This document shows positions 31,133 to 37,912 of a DNA stretch of 64,000 bases, one piece after another (position 1 is the stretch's first letter; every line of letters starts with the position of its first letter). The notes under the pieces were generated by a model, which had not been told where the DNA came from, made no database searches, and worked only from the letters and a program-made list of their open reading frames with translations. A program made the translations under genes and the position numbers. The stretch is from Clavibacter phaseoli (GTDB taxonomy: Bacteria > Actinomycetota > Actinomycetes > Actinomycetales > Microbacteriaceae): assembly GCF_021922925.1 (NCBI RefSeq), contig NZ_CP040786.1, forward strand, positions 2,542,001 through 2,606,000, written 5' to 3'.

Positions 31133-31723
31133 ATGAGCGCTCCGCGGATGCCCGTCCCCTGGGCCGGCCTGTGCGCCGCCGCCATCCTCACGCTGAGCGG
31201 GTGCGCGGCGTCCGGCGAGGAGGCCGGCGGGCTCGCGGCGGAGGATCCGCCCGTCGTCCTGCCGACGGCCGACGCGGCTCCGACGCCCACCCCCACGACC
31301 GACGACACGGCCGTGGGCGGCTACGCCGAGTGCGACGACGCCTCCCCCGCCGCGCTCGCGGCCGTGAACGCCAGCATCGCCGCGCACGACGGGCCCTTCC
31401 CCGGGTTGCAGCTCGACGGGCTCGAGACCCGGTGGGATGACGAGCAGCGGGTCTGGACCCTCGCCGGGACGATCGGACCCGTGGGCGACGACCCCGAGGC
31501 CGAGCCGGCGTCCGACGATCGGGTGGCGCTGTGGGCCACGGACCAGGATCCGACGCGCGAGGACTTCGCGGGCACGCTGTGGTCGGCGGTGAACGGCGCC
31601 GACATGGTGTCCGACGCGCCGCAGCTCGGCTCGTTCCCGCAGCTGTCGATGGACGGCCCGGGCCCGGCCGGCATGTGGTGCAGCGACCTCTACCCTGCGT
31701 GGGCCGGCGGCACCGGCGGCTGA
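31133..31723 (+). CDS. Putative secreted lipoprotein of unknown function
   Basis: A 196-aa protein with a type II signal peptide: a hydrophobic stretch (LCAAAILTLSGC) ends in lipobox LSGC with Cys at about residue 24. A Thr/Pro-rich linker (PTPTPTTDD) and an acidic globular part with two further cysteines (YAECDD, MWCSDLY), which may form a disulfide, follow. It should be anchored on the outer face of the membrane. I recognise no family. Its 3' end overlaps the convergent kinase gene by 34 bases. Confidence 0.7.
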   Translation: MSAPRMPVPWAGLCAAAILTLSGCAASGEEAGGLAAEDPPVVLPTADAAPTPTPTTDDTAVGGYAECDDASPAALAAVNASIAAHDGPFPGLQLDGLETRWDDEQRVWTLAGTIGPVGDDPEAEPASDDRVALWATDQDPTREDFAGTLWSAVNGADMVSDAPQLGSFPQLSMDGPGPAGMWCSDLYPAWAGGTGG

Positions 31724-32280
31724 CCCGCGGCCGGCAGCCCGCGCAGCCACACGTCCACCTCGCGGGTCGACCGCAGCCGCACGATCCGGAGGTGCGGGTG
31801 CGCGACGGCCGCGCGCGCCATGCGCGTCCGCACCTTCGCGCGACCCCGCCAGCCCCAGCGGACGATGTGGTCCGGGTCGGTGAGGATCGTCCGCATCGGC
31901 GGCTCGACGTTGCCGTGCCAGAGCGGCTCGCGGCGCCAGCGGCGGACGACCGTGCGGCGGATCAGGCGACCCATCTGCACCGCCACGGGCAGGTCGAGCC
32001 AGACGAGGGTGTCGGCGCGCGACGGCAGCAGATCCCCGAGCTGGGTCGTGTACTGCCACTCGGTGACCCAGGCGTCGCGCGAGGAGAGGGCCTCGACGTC
32101 GTCGCGGAAGGTGGGCAGCTCGCTCCAGGCGGGGCCGTGGAAGAGGGCGTCCACCTCGGTGTGGGGCAGGCCCGTGCGCTCCTGGATGCGCCGCGCCAGC
32201 GTGGTCTTCCCGGCGCCCGACGGCGCGCCGATGAGGATGCGCCGGGCAGGTGGATCGAGGCGGTCGACGGGTCCGAGCAT
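31690..32280 (-). CDS. P-loop nucleotide kinase-like protein (adenylate kinase/FlaR-like)
   Basis: A 196-aa P-loop NTPase with Walker A GAPSGAGKTT (residues 18-27), the short HTEVDALFHG region, a DTLVWLDLPV Walker B-like strand and a basic lid (RLIRRTVVRRWRRE). This fits the small topology-modulation/adenylate-kinase-related proteins common in actinobacteria; the substrate is unknown. ATG 32280 has TAGGCT six bases upstream. The C-terminal 34 bases overlap the lipoprotein gene on the other strand. Confidence 0.8.
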   Translation of the reverse strand: MLGPVDRLDPPARRILIGAPSGAGKTTLARRIQERTGLPHTEVDALFHGPAWSELPTFRDDVEALSSRDAWVTEWQYTTQLGDLLPSRADTLVWLDLPVAVQMGRLIRRTVVRRWRREPLWHGNVEPPMRTILTDPDHIVRWGWRGRAKVRTRMARAAVAHPHLRIVRLRSTREVDVWLRGLPAAGQPPVPPAHAG

Positions 32281-32286
32281 CCCGCG

Positions 32287-32292
32287 AGCCTA
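32287..32292 (-). promoter_or_regulatory. -10 element (TAGGCT) of the kinase-like gene
   Basis: TAGGCT followed by 6 bases and ATG 32280. Confidence 0.45.
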
Positions 32293-32366
32293 GGGCGGCA
32301 GCCGCGACCGCGTCGGGGTCGCGCCCCCGGTCCTGCGTCCGCTCGCCCGGGCCGGCCCGCATGCGG

Positions 32367-32372
32367 CAGGCT
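32367..32372 (+). promoter_or_regulatory. -10 element (CAGGCT) of the GNAT gene
   Basis: CAGGCT followed by 6 bases and GTG 32379; this decides the start against the upstream ATG at 32361. Confidence 0.4.
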
Positions 32373-32378
32373 CGCCTC

Positions 32379-33176
32379 GTGACCCCCTCCCCTGGATCCG
32401 CCCGCCTCCTCGCCGCCTACGACGCCCAGCTCCGCACCGACGCCGAGACGCCGAGCGCGCTCGACGTGCGGGTGCTCGGCCCGCTGCGGCTCGTCGTCCT
32501 CCCCGGCGCGCGCGGCTTCATCACGTACGCCGACCTCGGCGGCCTCGACGAGGCCGGCCTCCGCGAACTCGTCCCCGCGGCGCTGGCCCGCTTCCGCGAC
32601 GACCCCGTGATCGCGACCGTGGAGTGGAAGACCCGTGGACACGACCACGCGCCCGGGCTCGACGGGATCCTCCGCGCGAACGGCTTCGTGCCCGAGGAGC
32701 GCGAGTCGATCATGCTGGGCGAGGCCCGGGCGCTCGCGGTCGACGTGCCGCTGCCCGCGGGCGTCACCCTGCGGCGCATCACCGCGGAGGCCGACGTGCG
32801 GGCGATGAGCGCCATGCAGGACGAGGTCTTCGGCGACGCGGTGTCCGCGGATCACGCCGACGCGATCCTCCACCGCCTCCGCCTCGACGACGGCATGGAG
32901 CTGTGGGTCGCCGGGGCCGAGGGCCGGATCGTCTCCGCGGGCCGGCTCGAGCCCGTCGCGGGATCCGACTTCGCCGGCCTCTGGGGCGGCTCGACCGTGC
33001 CGGAGTGGCGCGGCCGCGGCATCTACCGCGCCCTCACCGCGGCCCGCGCGCGCTCGGCCCTCGCCGCCGGCCGCACCCTCATCCACAGCGACTCGACCGA
33101 CCTCTCCCGCCCGATCCTCGAGCGCTCCGGCCTCGTCGCCTGCTCGACCACGACGCCGTACGCCTGGTCGCGCTGA
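32379..33176 (+). CDS. GNAT family N-acetyltransferase
   Basis: A 265-aa protein with a C-terminal GNAT domain (about 130-260). VTLRRITAEADVRAMSAMQ starts the fold, GGSTVPEWRGRGIYRALTAA is the acetyl-CoA binding motif A (R-G-R-G-I-Y), and LIHSDSTDLSRPILERSGL is motif B. The N-terminal 120 residues are an additional conserved extension of unknown role. The acceptor is unknown. GTG 32379 is chosen over ATG 32361 because of the CAGGCT -10 at the leaderless spacing. Confidence 0.86.
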   Translation: MTPSPGSARLLAAYDAQLRTDAETPSALDVRVLGPLRLVVLPGARGFITYADLGGLDEAGLRELVPAALARFRDDPVIATVEWKTRGHDHAPGLDGILRANGFVPEERESIMLGEARALAVDVPLPAGVTLRRITAEADVRAMSAMQDEVFGDAVSADHADAILHRLRLDDGMELWVAGAEGRIVSAGRLEPVAGSDFAGLWGGSTVPEWRGRGIYRALTAARARSALAAGRTLIHSDSTDLSRPILERSGLVACSTTTPYAWSR

Positions 33177-33225
33177 CGCCCTCGCGGCCCGGACCGCCCC
33201 GCTCCCGCCGGAGTTGACTGGCCGG

Positions 33226-33675
33226 ATGCAGACGTTCCTCCCCTACCCGGACCTCGCGGAGAGCATGGCCGTGCTCGACGACAAGCGGCTCGGGAAGCAG
33301 CGCGTCGAGACGCTCCAGGTGATGAAGGCCGTGACCGTCGCCGGCTACGGCTGGCAGAGCCACCCCGTCACGCGCATGTGGCGCGGCTACCGGCCGGCGC
33401 TCATGGAGTACCAGGAGGCGACGTGCGCCGAGTGGACCCGCCGCGGCTTCGCGGACACGTGCTTCGAGAAGACGCTCGCGATCATCGCCGAGGTGCCCGA
33501 GGACCTCGCCGCCTACACCGAGGGCCGCATCGAGCTCCCGCCGTGGTGGGGCCGCGCGGAGCTGCACCTCTCGCACCGCTCGAAGCTGCTGGCGAAGGCG
33601 CCGGAGCTGTACCGGACGTCGTTCCCGGGGGATCCCGACGACCTCGACTACGTGTGGCCGGGTGCCGGCGCGTGA
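33226..33675 (+). CDS. MSMEG_6728-type protein, pyrimidine-dimer glycosylase-like
   Basis: A 149-aa protein opening MQTFLPYPDLAESMAVLDDK with RLGKQRVETLQVM, the hallmark of the MSMEG_6728 family, which I believe is related to the T4 endonuclease V-type pyrimidine-dimer DNA glycosylases. SHPVTRMWRGYRPALMEYQ and the Trp-rich ELPPWWGRAELHLSHRS are further conserved. It would act in repair of UV damage if the relationship holds. ATG 33226 has TTGACT six bases before it, so it may also be leaderless. It stands alone. Confidence 0.78.
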   Translation: MQTFLPYPDLAESMAVLDDKRLGKQRVETLQVMKAVTVAGYGWQSHPVTRMWRGYRPALMEYQEATCAEWTRRGFADTCFEKTLAIIAEVPEDLAAYTEGRIELPPWWGRAELHLSHRSKLLAKAPELYRTSFPGDPDDLDYVWPGAGA

Positions 33676-33695
33676 TCGATTCCCTCACGCGGGGG

Positions 33696-33701
33696 TACTG
33701 T
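33696..33701 (+). promoter_or_regulatory. -10 element (TACTGT) before the 24-codon ORF
   Basis: TACTGT followed by 6 bases and GTG 33708, the spacing of the window's leaderless genes. Confidence 0.35.
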
Positions 33702-33707
33702 GGCCGC

Positions 33708-33782
33708 GTGAGCATCACGAGCAGCACGGCGCCCTCGGGGCGTGGGGAGGTCGTCGGCGGCACGTCCGTCGGCACCAGGTAG
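33708..33782 (+). CDS. Possible 24-aa leader peptide upstream of FBP gene
   Basis: GTG at 33708 opens a 24-codon frame (VSITSSTAPSGRGEV and on, ending in TR then TAG). It has a -10-like TACTGT at the leaderless spacing and lies 129 bases before the FBP/FusB-like gene. The peptide resembles nothing I know. Its position suggests a regulatory leader, since staphylococcal fusB is reported to be controlled by translational attenuation through a leader ORF; here that is inference from layout only. Confidence 0.35.
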   Translation: MSITSSTAPSGRGEVVGGTSVGTR

Positions 33783-33875
33783 TCACCGGATCCGTCGCCG
33801 TGCCCCGCGAGGTCCGGCCACCACCGGCGCTCCGTCGATCCCCGAGGATCCGGCCGCCGTCCCGACACCCGTCCC

Positions 33876-33890
33876 CGCGGCACCGCCGCG
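33876..33890 (+). promoter_or_regulatory. Hairpin just upstream of the FBP gene
   Basis: Perfect 6-bp stem (33876-33881 with 33885-33890) and a 3-base loop, 21 bases before the ATG and close to the Shine-Dalgarno GAAGGG. It could be part of an attenuator. Confidence 0.3.
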
Positions 33891-33911
33891 ACCCCGCACG
33901 AAGGGCACCAC

Positions 33912-34403
33912 ATGCTCCCCCTGACCGAATCCGCCATCCGCGCCTCCCTCGTCAACGCCTCGCAGCGCGAGGCCCGCGACCTCCACCTCCCCGAGGGCTT
34001 CGCCGACCTCGCCTGGGACCGCCTCGACTTCCTCGGCTGGCGCGACCCGAAGGCCCCGCAGCGCGGCATCGTCGTCACCCCCGTGGGCGACGAGCTGATC
34101 GGCGTGCTGCTGCAGCAGTCCTCCACGGCACCGCGGTCCCGCGCCCAGTGCACGTGGTGCCAGGACGTGCGCCTGCCGAACCCCGTCGTGTTCTACGGCG
34201 CACGGCGGGCGGGCGCGGCCGGCCGCAACGGCAACACCGTCGGCACGCTCGTCTGCACCGACTTCGAGTGCAACGCGAACGTGCGGAAGCCACGGCCGAT
34301 CCCCTACCTCGGCTTCGACCCCGCGGCGGCGACCGCCCAGCTCATCGACGACCTGCGGACCCGGGTGGCGTCGTTCGCGGCGGACATCGCGTCGACGGCG
34401 TGA
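33912..34403 (+). CDS. FBP/FusB-like EF-G-binding zinc-finger protein
   Basis: A 163-aa protein with the C-terminal treble-clef zinc finger of the FBP/FusB family: C-x2-C (CTWC) and C-x4-C (CTDFEC) flank VVFYGARRAGAAGRNGNTVG. The N-terminal half is helical (ESAIRASLVNASQREARDL). FusB-type proteins bind elongation factor G and rescue ribosomes stalled by fusidic acid; actinobacterial homologues probably act on EF-G but resistance is not proven. ATG 33912 follows GAAGGG. An upstream 24-codon ORF and hairpin may regulate it. Confidence 0.85.
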   Translation: MLPLTESAIRASLVNASQREARDLHLPEGFADLAWDRLDFLGWRDPKAPQRGIVVTPVGDELIGVLLQQSSTAPRSRAQCTWCQDVRLPNPVVFYGARRAGAAGRNGNTVGTLVCTDFECNANVRKPRPIPYLGFDPAAATAQLIDDLRTRVASFAADIASTA

Positions 34404-34468
34404 GGCGGGGCACGGCGGGCTGACGCGCTGACCCGGACGGCCGCCTCCGCGTCCGCCATGCTCGGAGC

Positions 34469-34807
34469 ATGCTGCTGCGCACCGTGATCCTGTTCGCCCT
34501 CGCCGCGGTCGCCGAGATCGGCGGCGCGTGGCTCGTCTGGCAGGCGGTGCGCGAGGGCAGGCCGTGGTGGTGGGCCGGGCTCGGGGTCATGGCGCTCGGC
34601 GCGTACGGCTTCATCGCCTCGCTGCAGCCGGACGCGTCGTTCGGGCGGATCCTCGCGGCGTACGGCGGCGTGTTCGTCGCGGGATCCCTCGCGTGGGGCG
34701 CCCTCGTGGACGGCTACCGACCCGACCGGTGGGACGTGATCGGCGCGGTGATCTGCCTGCTCGGCGTCGCCGTGATCATGGCCGGGCCGCGCGGGCAGGG
34801 CGCCTGA
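34469..34807 (+). CDS. YnfA/UPF0060 family membrane protein
   Basis: A 112-aa protein with four predicted helices, closely following the YnfA (UPF0060) pattern: [57 protein letters not shown] and [18 protein letters not shown]. The family is related to small multidrug-resistance transporters. ATG 34469 has CATGCT six bases upstream. A terminator hairpin follows. Confidence 0.93.
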   Translation: MLLRTVILFALAAVAEIGGAWLVWQAVREGRPWWWAGLGVMALGAYGFIASLQPDASFGRILAAYGGVFVAGSLAWGALVDGYRPDRWDVIGAVICLLGVAVIMAGPRGQGA

Positions 34808-34825
34808 CGCGGATCCCGCACAGCG

Positions 34826-34857
34826 GCGCGCGCCCGTCCCTGAGGACGGACGCGCGC
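34826..34857. terminator. Bidirectional terminator hairpin
   Basis: Fourteen-position stem with one mismatch (34826-34839 with 34844-34857, 4-base loop), very GC-rich. It lies between convergent genes ending at 34807 and 34918. Confidence 0.7.
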
Positions 34858-34917
34858 GCGGTGGGTCGGCCGGGCCAGCGCATCGGGGCAGCTGACCCGA
34901 CCGGGTCGGGGGGCGGC

Positions 34918-35508
34918 TCAGGAATCCGGCGTGCAGACGGTCGCGAGGGCCGTGCGGAAGGCCTTGCGGTGCGCGTCGTCGAGGCCCTGGCCGAGCTCGC
35001 CGCGCGCGTCCTTCACGAGGTGGCCGCACTGCTGGTCGTCGAGCGCGGCGGACGCGGCGCCGATGGCCGGGACGAGCCGGGCGTCGACCGCGTTGATGCG
35101 CGGGCGGACGCTCGTGGTGAGGTCGGGCGCGGTGGTGGGCGCCTCGTCGGGGTGCGCGTGCCAGCGCGCGATGAGCGCGTGCTGCACCTGCTTGCTCGCC
35201 GTGATCTGCGCGCGGATGATGCGCTCGGCAGCGACCGGATCGACCCCGTCGGCCTTCGCCGCGGCGATGGTGGCGTCGACGACGGCCTGCTCGCGCGCGG
35301 GATCCGCCACGGCCTTGCCCGAGAGCCACTTCGAGGCGGCGACGTCGTCGGCGATCTCGAGGCGGTCGAGCGCGGCGGAGGCGACGGCGGTGACCGCCTG
35401 CTGCTCCGCCGGGTCGCGCGGGCACGCCTGGGCGGGCGCGGCGGCGCCGAGGACGGCGGCGAGGGTGACGGCGAACGCGGACGTGGCGAGCAGGGCACGG
35501 CGGGGCAT
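34918..35508 (-). CDS. Secreted chorismate mutase (AroQ-gamma type)
   Basis: A 196-aa protein with a Sec signal peptide (AFAVTLAAVLGAAAPAQA, cleavage near residue 28). The mature all-helical domain is of the exported AroQ-gamma type, as in Mycobacterium tuberculosis Rv1885c: VASAALDRLEIADDVAASKW, AERIIRAQITASKQVQHAL. Two cysteines in the mature part (QQCGHL and ATVCTPD) plus one at the mature N-terminus may form disulfides. It converts chorismate to prephenate outside the cell; secreted chorismate mutases of plant pathogens are suspected of diverting host chorismate from salicylate. ATG 35508 has only a weak Shine-Dalgarno, and the leader holds a pentamer repeat. Confidence 0.9.
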   Translation of the reverse strand: MPRRALLATSAFAVTLAAVLGAAAPAQACPRDPAEQQAVTAVASAALDRLEIADDVAASKWLSGKAVADPAREQAVVDATIAAAKADGVDPVAAERIIRAQITASKQVQHALIARWHAHPDEAPTTAPDLTTSVRPRINAVDARLVPAIGAASAALDDQQCGHLVKDARGELGQGLDDAHRKAFRTALATVCTPDS

Positions 35509-35538
35509 GGCGGATCCGTTCTGGGCGGCGGGCGGAGA

Positions 35539-35577
35539 GGGGGTCGGGCTCGGGTGGTCGGGTCGGGTCGGGTCGGG
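35539..35577 (+). repeat. G-tract array / GGGTC pentamer repeat in the chorismate mutase leader
   Basis: Seven runs of three or more G lie within 39 bases on the plus strand, the last four spaced as a perfect GGGTC tandem repeat. It is a good G-quadruplex candidate and a slippage-prone repeat. A minus-strand TATGCT (35585-35590) just upstream would make the repeat the start of the chorismate mutase 5' untranslated region. Confidence 0.7.
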
Positions 35578-35670
35578 TGCGGCGAGCATAGGCAGACGAC
35601 GCGCCCGGGCGACCGCCGGAGTCCACAGGCCGGCCCGATCGGGGGCGGGCGCCCGCGGCGGGCCCGTCGC

Positions 35671-35676
35671 TAGCGT
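35671..35676 (+). promoter_or_regulatory. -10 element (TAGCGT) of the gene at 35683
   Basis: TAGCGT followed by 6 bases and ATG 35683. Confidence 0.45.
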
Positions 35677-35682
35677 GGGCGG

Positions 35683-36681
35683 ATGACGACGCCCGACACC
35701 GCCCCCGCCGCCATCTCCGACCCGCGGGCGGTCCGCGCGATCCCCGGGATCCGCGGCGCGCTCGTCGCCCTGGCCGTGGGCGTCGCGGCCGCGGTGCTCG
35801 GGCTGCTGCCGTGGATCATCGCGGGCGCCCGCCTGCCGCTGCAGGCCATGTGGGCGGAGGAGGTCGCCTCCCCCGCGGACATGCCGGTCGCGCTCCTGCC
35901 GATCCACCCGTACACGGCGTCGCTGCTCGCCGCGGTGATCGTGGTGGGCGGCGGCGCGGCGGGGCTGGCCGCGCGGATCCTCCGCCCGCGCCTGCCCCGC
36001 GGCGCCGCGTGGCTCGTGGTCGCCGGCTCGGTGCTCGCGCAGGCGGCCGCGCTCGTGCAGGCCTCGACCGCGATGGCCGCCGGGCTCGGCATGGACGACC
36101 CGCAGCCCGCCGGCGTCGACCGCACGGGCGCCGCCATCAGCGAGTCGCAGGTGTACCTCGTGGCCGTCGTCGCGGGCACGATCGCCGCGATCGCGCTCTC
36201 CGCGATCGTCGCGCTCGTGCTGGCGCTCGCGCCGGCCGGGATCGCGGTCATCGCGGCCGCGTTCCCCGCGGTGCTCCTCGGCACGTGGCTCACGGGCGCC
36301 GCTCCCTTCGCGGGCGGGACGGGGTGGACGCAGCCCGTCGCCCCGGCCCCCCTCGCGGTCGCGCGCTGGCTGCCGGCCGTGTCCCTGGGCCTCGCGATCG
36401 CGGCGACCGGCCTGCGCGGCGCCGGCCGGATCGTCGGCGCGGTCATCGCGACCGGCCTGCTCTGGGTCGGCACCGCGGCCGTGACCGCGATCTCGTCGGC
36501 GCTCGGATCCCGCTCCCTCCTCCGCTACCCGCTCGAGCTGGCCGACTTCGCGCGCGCCGTGTTCGTCGCGGCCCTCGGGCATCCCGCGTTCGTGCTCCCG
36601 CAGCTGGCGGTGCTCGCCGTGGTGGCGGTCGTCGGCGCGGTGGTGGTGCGGCGGCGGAGGCGGCGCGCGCCCGCGGCCTGA
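35683..36681 (+). CDS. Multispanning membrane protein, unknown
   Basis: A 332-aa protein with about seven hydrophobic segments, for example ALVALAVGVAAAVLGLLPWI near residue 26 and LAVLAVVAVVGAVVV at the end, then a basic tail RRRRRRAP. The loop between helices 1 and 2 (MWAEEVASPADMPVALLPIH) and one with MAAGLGMDDPQPAGVDRTG are polar. I recognise no family. ATG 35683 has a TAGCGT six bases upstream. It stands alone, between the divergent chorismate mutase and a terminator. Confidence 0.65.
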   Translation: MTTPDTAPAAISDPRAVRAIPGIRGALVALAVGVAAAVLGLLPWIIAGARLPLQAMWAEEVASPADMPVALLPIHPYTASLLAAVIVVGGGAAGLAARILRPRLPRGAAWLVVAGSVLAQAAALVQASTAMAAGLGMDDPQPAGVDRTGAAISESQVYLVAVVAGTIAAIALSAIVALVLALAPAGIAVIAAAFPAVLLGTWLTGAAPFAGGTGWTQPVAPAPLAVARWLPAVSLGLAIAATGLRGAGRIVGAVIATGLLWVGTAAVTAISSALGSRSLLRYPLELADFARAVFVAALGHPAFVLPQLAVLAVVAVVGAVVVRRRRRRAPAA

Positions 36682-36718
36682 CGTCCGGAGCCGCGCGGTC
36701 CGGCCCCCGGACGCACGG

Positions 36719-36745
36719 CGGCCCCCGCGGGATCCGCGAGGGCCG
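36719..36745. terminator. Bidirectional terminator hairpin
   Basis: Twelve-position stem with one mismatch (36719-36730 with 36734-36745, 3-base loop) between convergent genes ending at 36681 and 36760. Confidence 0.65.
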
Positions 36746-36759
36746 ACGTCACCGAACCG

Positions 36760-37164
36760 CTACGCCACGCAGGCCTTGAGGCCGTAGACCGACGCGGCCA
36801 GCCCGACGTACGCGACGCCGGCTCCGGTCCCGGCCGTCTGGACGATCCCGTAGGCCGAGGCGCCGGTGCCGACGATGGCGACCAGGCAGTCCAGGGACAG
36901 GGCGTCCGGGTCGGCGATGGCACCGCTCGTCGTCAGGGCGATGGTGTCGACCTGCGCGCCGTTGATGTACTTCTGCAGGTACGAGCCCTTGCAGCTGCCG
37001 AGCTCGGCACCCGACGCCATCGTGTACGACGAGCCGTCGGTGCCGACGCAGACGTACACGTACTGACCGGCCGGGTCGGCCTGCGCGGCTCCGGCTGCGC
37101 CGAGCGTCAGCCCGAACGCCGCCACCGCGGTGACCATGATCTTGGAGAGCATCGTTCGCATCAT
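36760..37164 (-). CDS. Small secreted four-cysteine protein
   Basis: A 134-aa protein with a clear Sec signal peptide (VTAVAAFGLTLGAAGAAQA, cleaved near residue 29). The mature part of about 105 aa has four cysteines (YVCVG, GSCKG, LDCLV, KACVA), consistent with two disulfides, and a Gly/Ala-rich hydrophobic C-terminal half (ASAYGIVQTAGTGAG). No family is recognised. AAGGAG lies upstream of ATG 37164 (ATG 37161 is the next). It has its own promoter at 37204-37234. Its secretion and compactness make it a candidate surface-active or interaction factor. Confidence 0.7.
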   Translation of the reverse strand: MMRTMLSKIMVTAVAAFGLTLGAAGAAQADPAGQYVYVCVGTDGSSYTMASGAELGSCKGSYLQKYINGAQVDTIALTTSGAIADPDALSLDCLVAIVGTGASAYGIVQTAGTGAGVAYVGLAASVYGLKACVA

Positions 37165-37203
37165 CGTGAACTCCTTCGTTCCGCATCGTGTTTCCGTGCC
37201 TCG

Positions 37204-37234
37204 ACGGTACGTCCTGCTCCCCGCTTGAAGTCAA
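37204..37234 (-). promoter_or_regulatory. Promoter of the small secreted protein
   Basis: Minus strand TTGACT (37229-37234) and TACCGT (37204-37209) are 19 bases apart, giving a leader of about 35 bases with an AAGGAG ribosome site. Confidence 0.45.
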
Positions 37235-37255
37235 CGGGAAGCAGGGTGTAGGGGC

Positions 37256-37912
37256 TCACGCCGTGACGTCGCGCAGCAACCGCGGCAGGTCGCGCATGTC
37301 GTCGAAGACGGTGGCGCCCGCGTCGCGCAGGCGGGCGGCCGGCGTCAGCCCACCCGCGTAGCCCAGCGCGCGCATGCCCGCGGCTCGCGCGCCCCGCACG
37401 CCGTACGGGCTGTCCTCCACGACCACGCAGCGCGCGGGATCCACGCCCATGCGCGACGCCGCGAGGAGGAAGAGGTCGGGCGCGGGCTTGCCGTGCTCGA
37501 CCTCGGTCGCGCTCGAGATCCGGCCGTCGAAGCGCCGGAGCAGGCCCGTGCGCGCGAGGTTCGCGCGGATCTTCGGGTGCCCGCCGCTGGACGCCACGCA
37601 CGTCGGCAGGGCGATGGCGTCGAGCGCCTCCGCGATCCCGTCGACCGGCCGCAGGTGCGCCGCGAAGGCGTCCGCGTACCAGTGCGCGTAGGGCGCGTCC
37701 CAGTCCTCGTCGAGGTCGCGGCCGAGGTGCGCGGCGACCTCCTCGGTGAAGGTCGCGTGCGACTTCCCGACGAAGCGCTCGACGATCTCCTCCGTCGTGA
37801 GGTGCCAGCCGAGCTCGGCGAGCACGCGCCGGTCGACCTCGACGGCGAGCACCTCGCTGTCGACGAGAACGCCGTCGCAGTCGAGGATGACGAGATCGAC
37901 GGGCGCGGTCAC
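37256..37912 (-). CDS. HAD hydrolase, beta-phosphoglucomutase-like
   Basis: A 218-aa HAD subfamily IA protein: motif I LVILDCDGVLVDS (Asp nucleophile at about 11), motif II VASSGG, motif III HGKPAPD and motif IV VVVEDSPYGV. The order and cap size match beta-phosphoglucomutase or sugar-phosphate phosphatases. GTG 37912 overlaps the ROK gene stop by 4 bases, so it is the last gene of the seven-gene sugar operon and probably acts on a phosphorylated product of that pathway. Confidence 0.88.
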   Translation of the reverse strand: MTAPVDLVILDCDGVLVDSEVLAVEVDRRVLAELGWHLTTEEIVERFVGKSHATFTEEVAAHLGRDLDEDWDAPYAHWYADAFAAHLRPVDGIAEALDAIALPTCVASSGGHPKIRANLARTGLLRRFDGRISSATEVEHGKPAPDLFLLAASRMGVDPARCVVVEDSPYGVRGARAAGMRALGYAGGLTPAARLRDAGATVFDDMRDLPRLLRDVTA

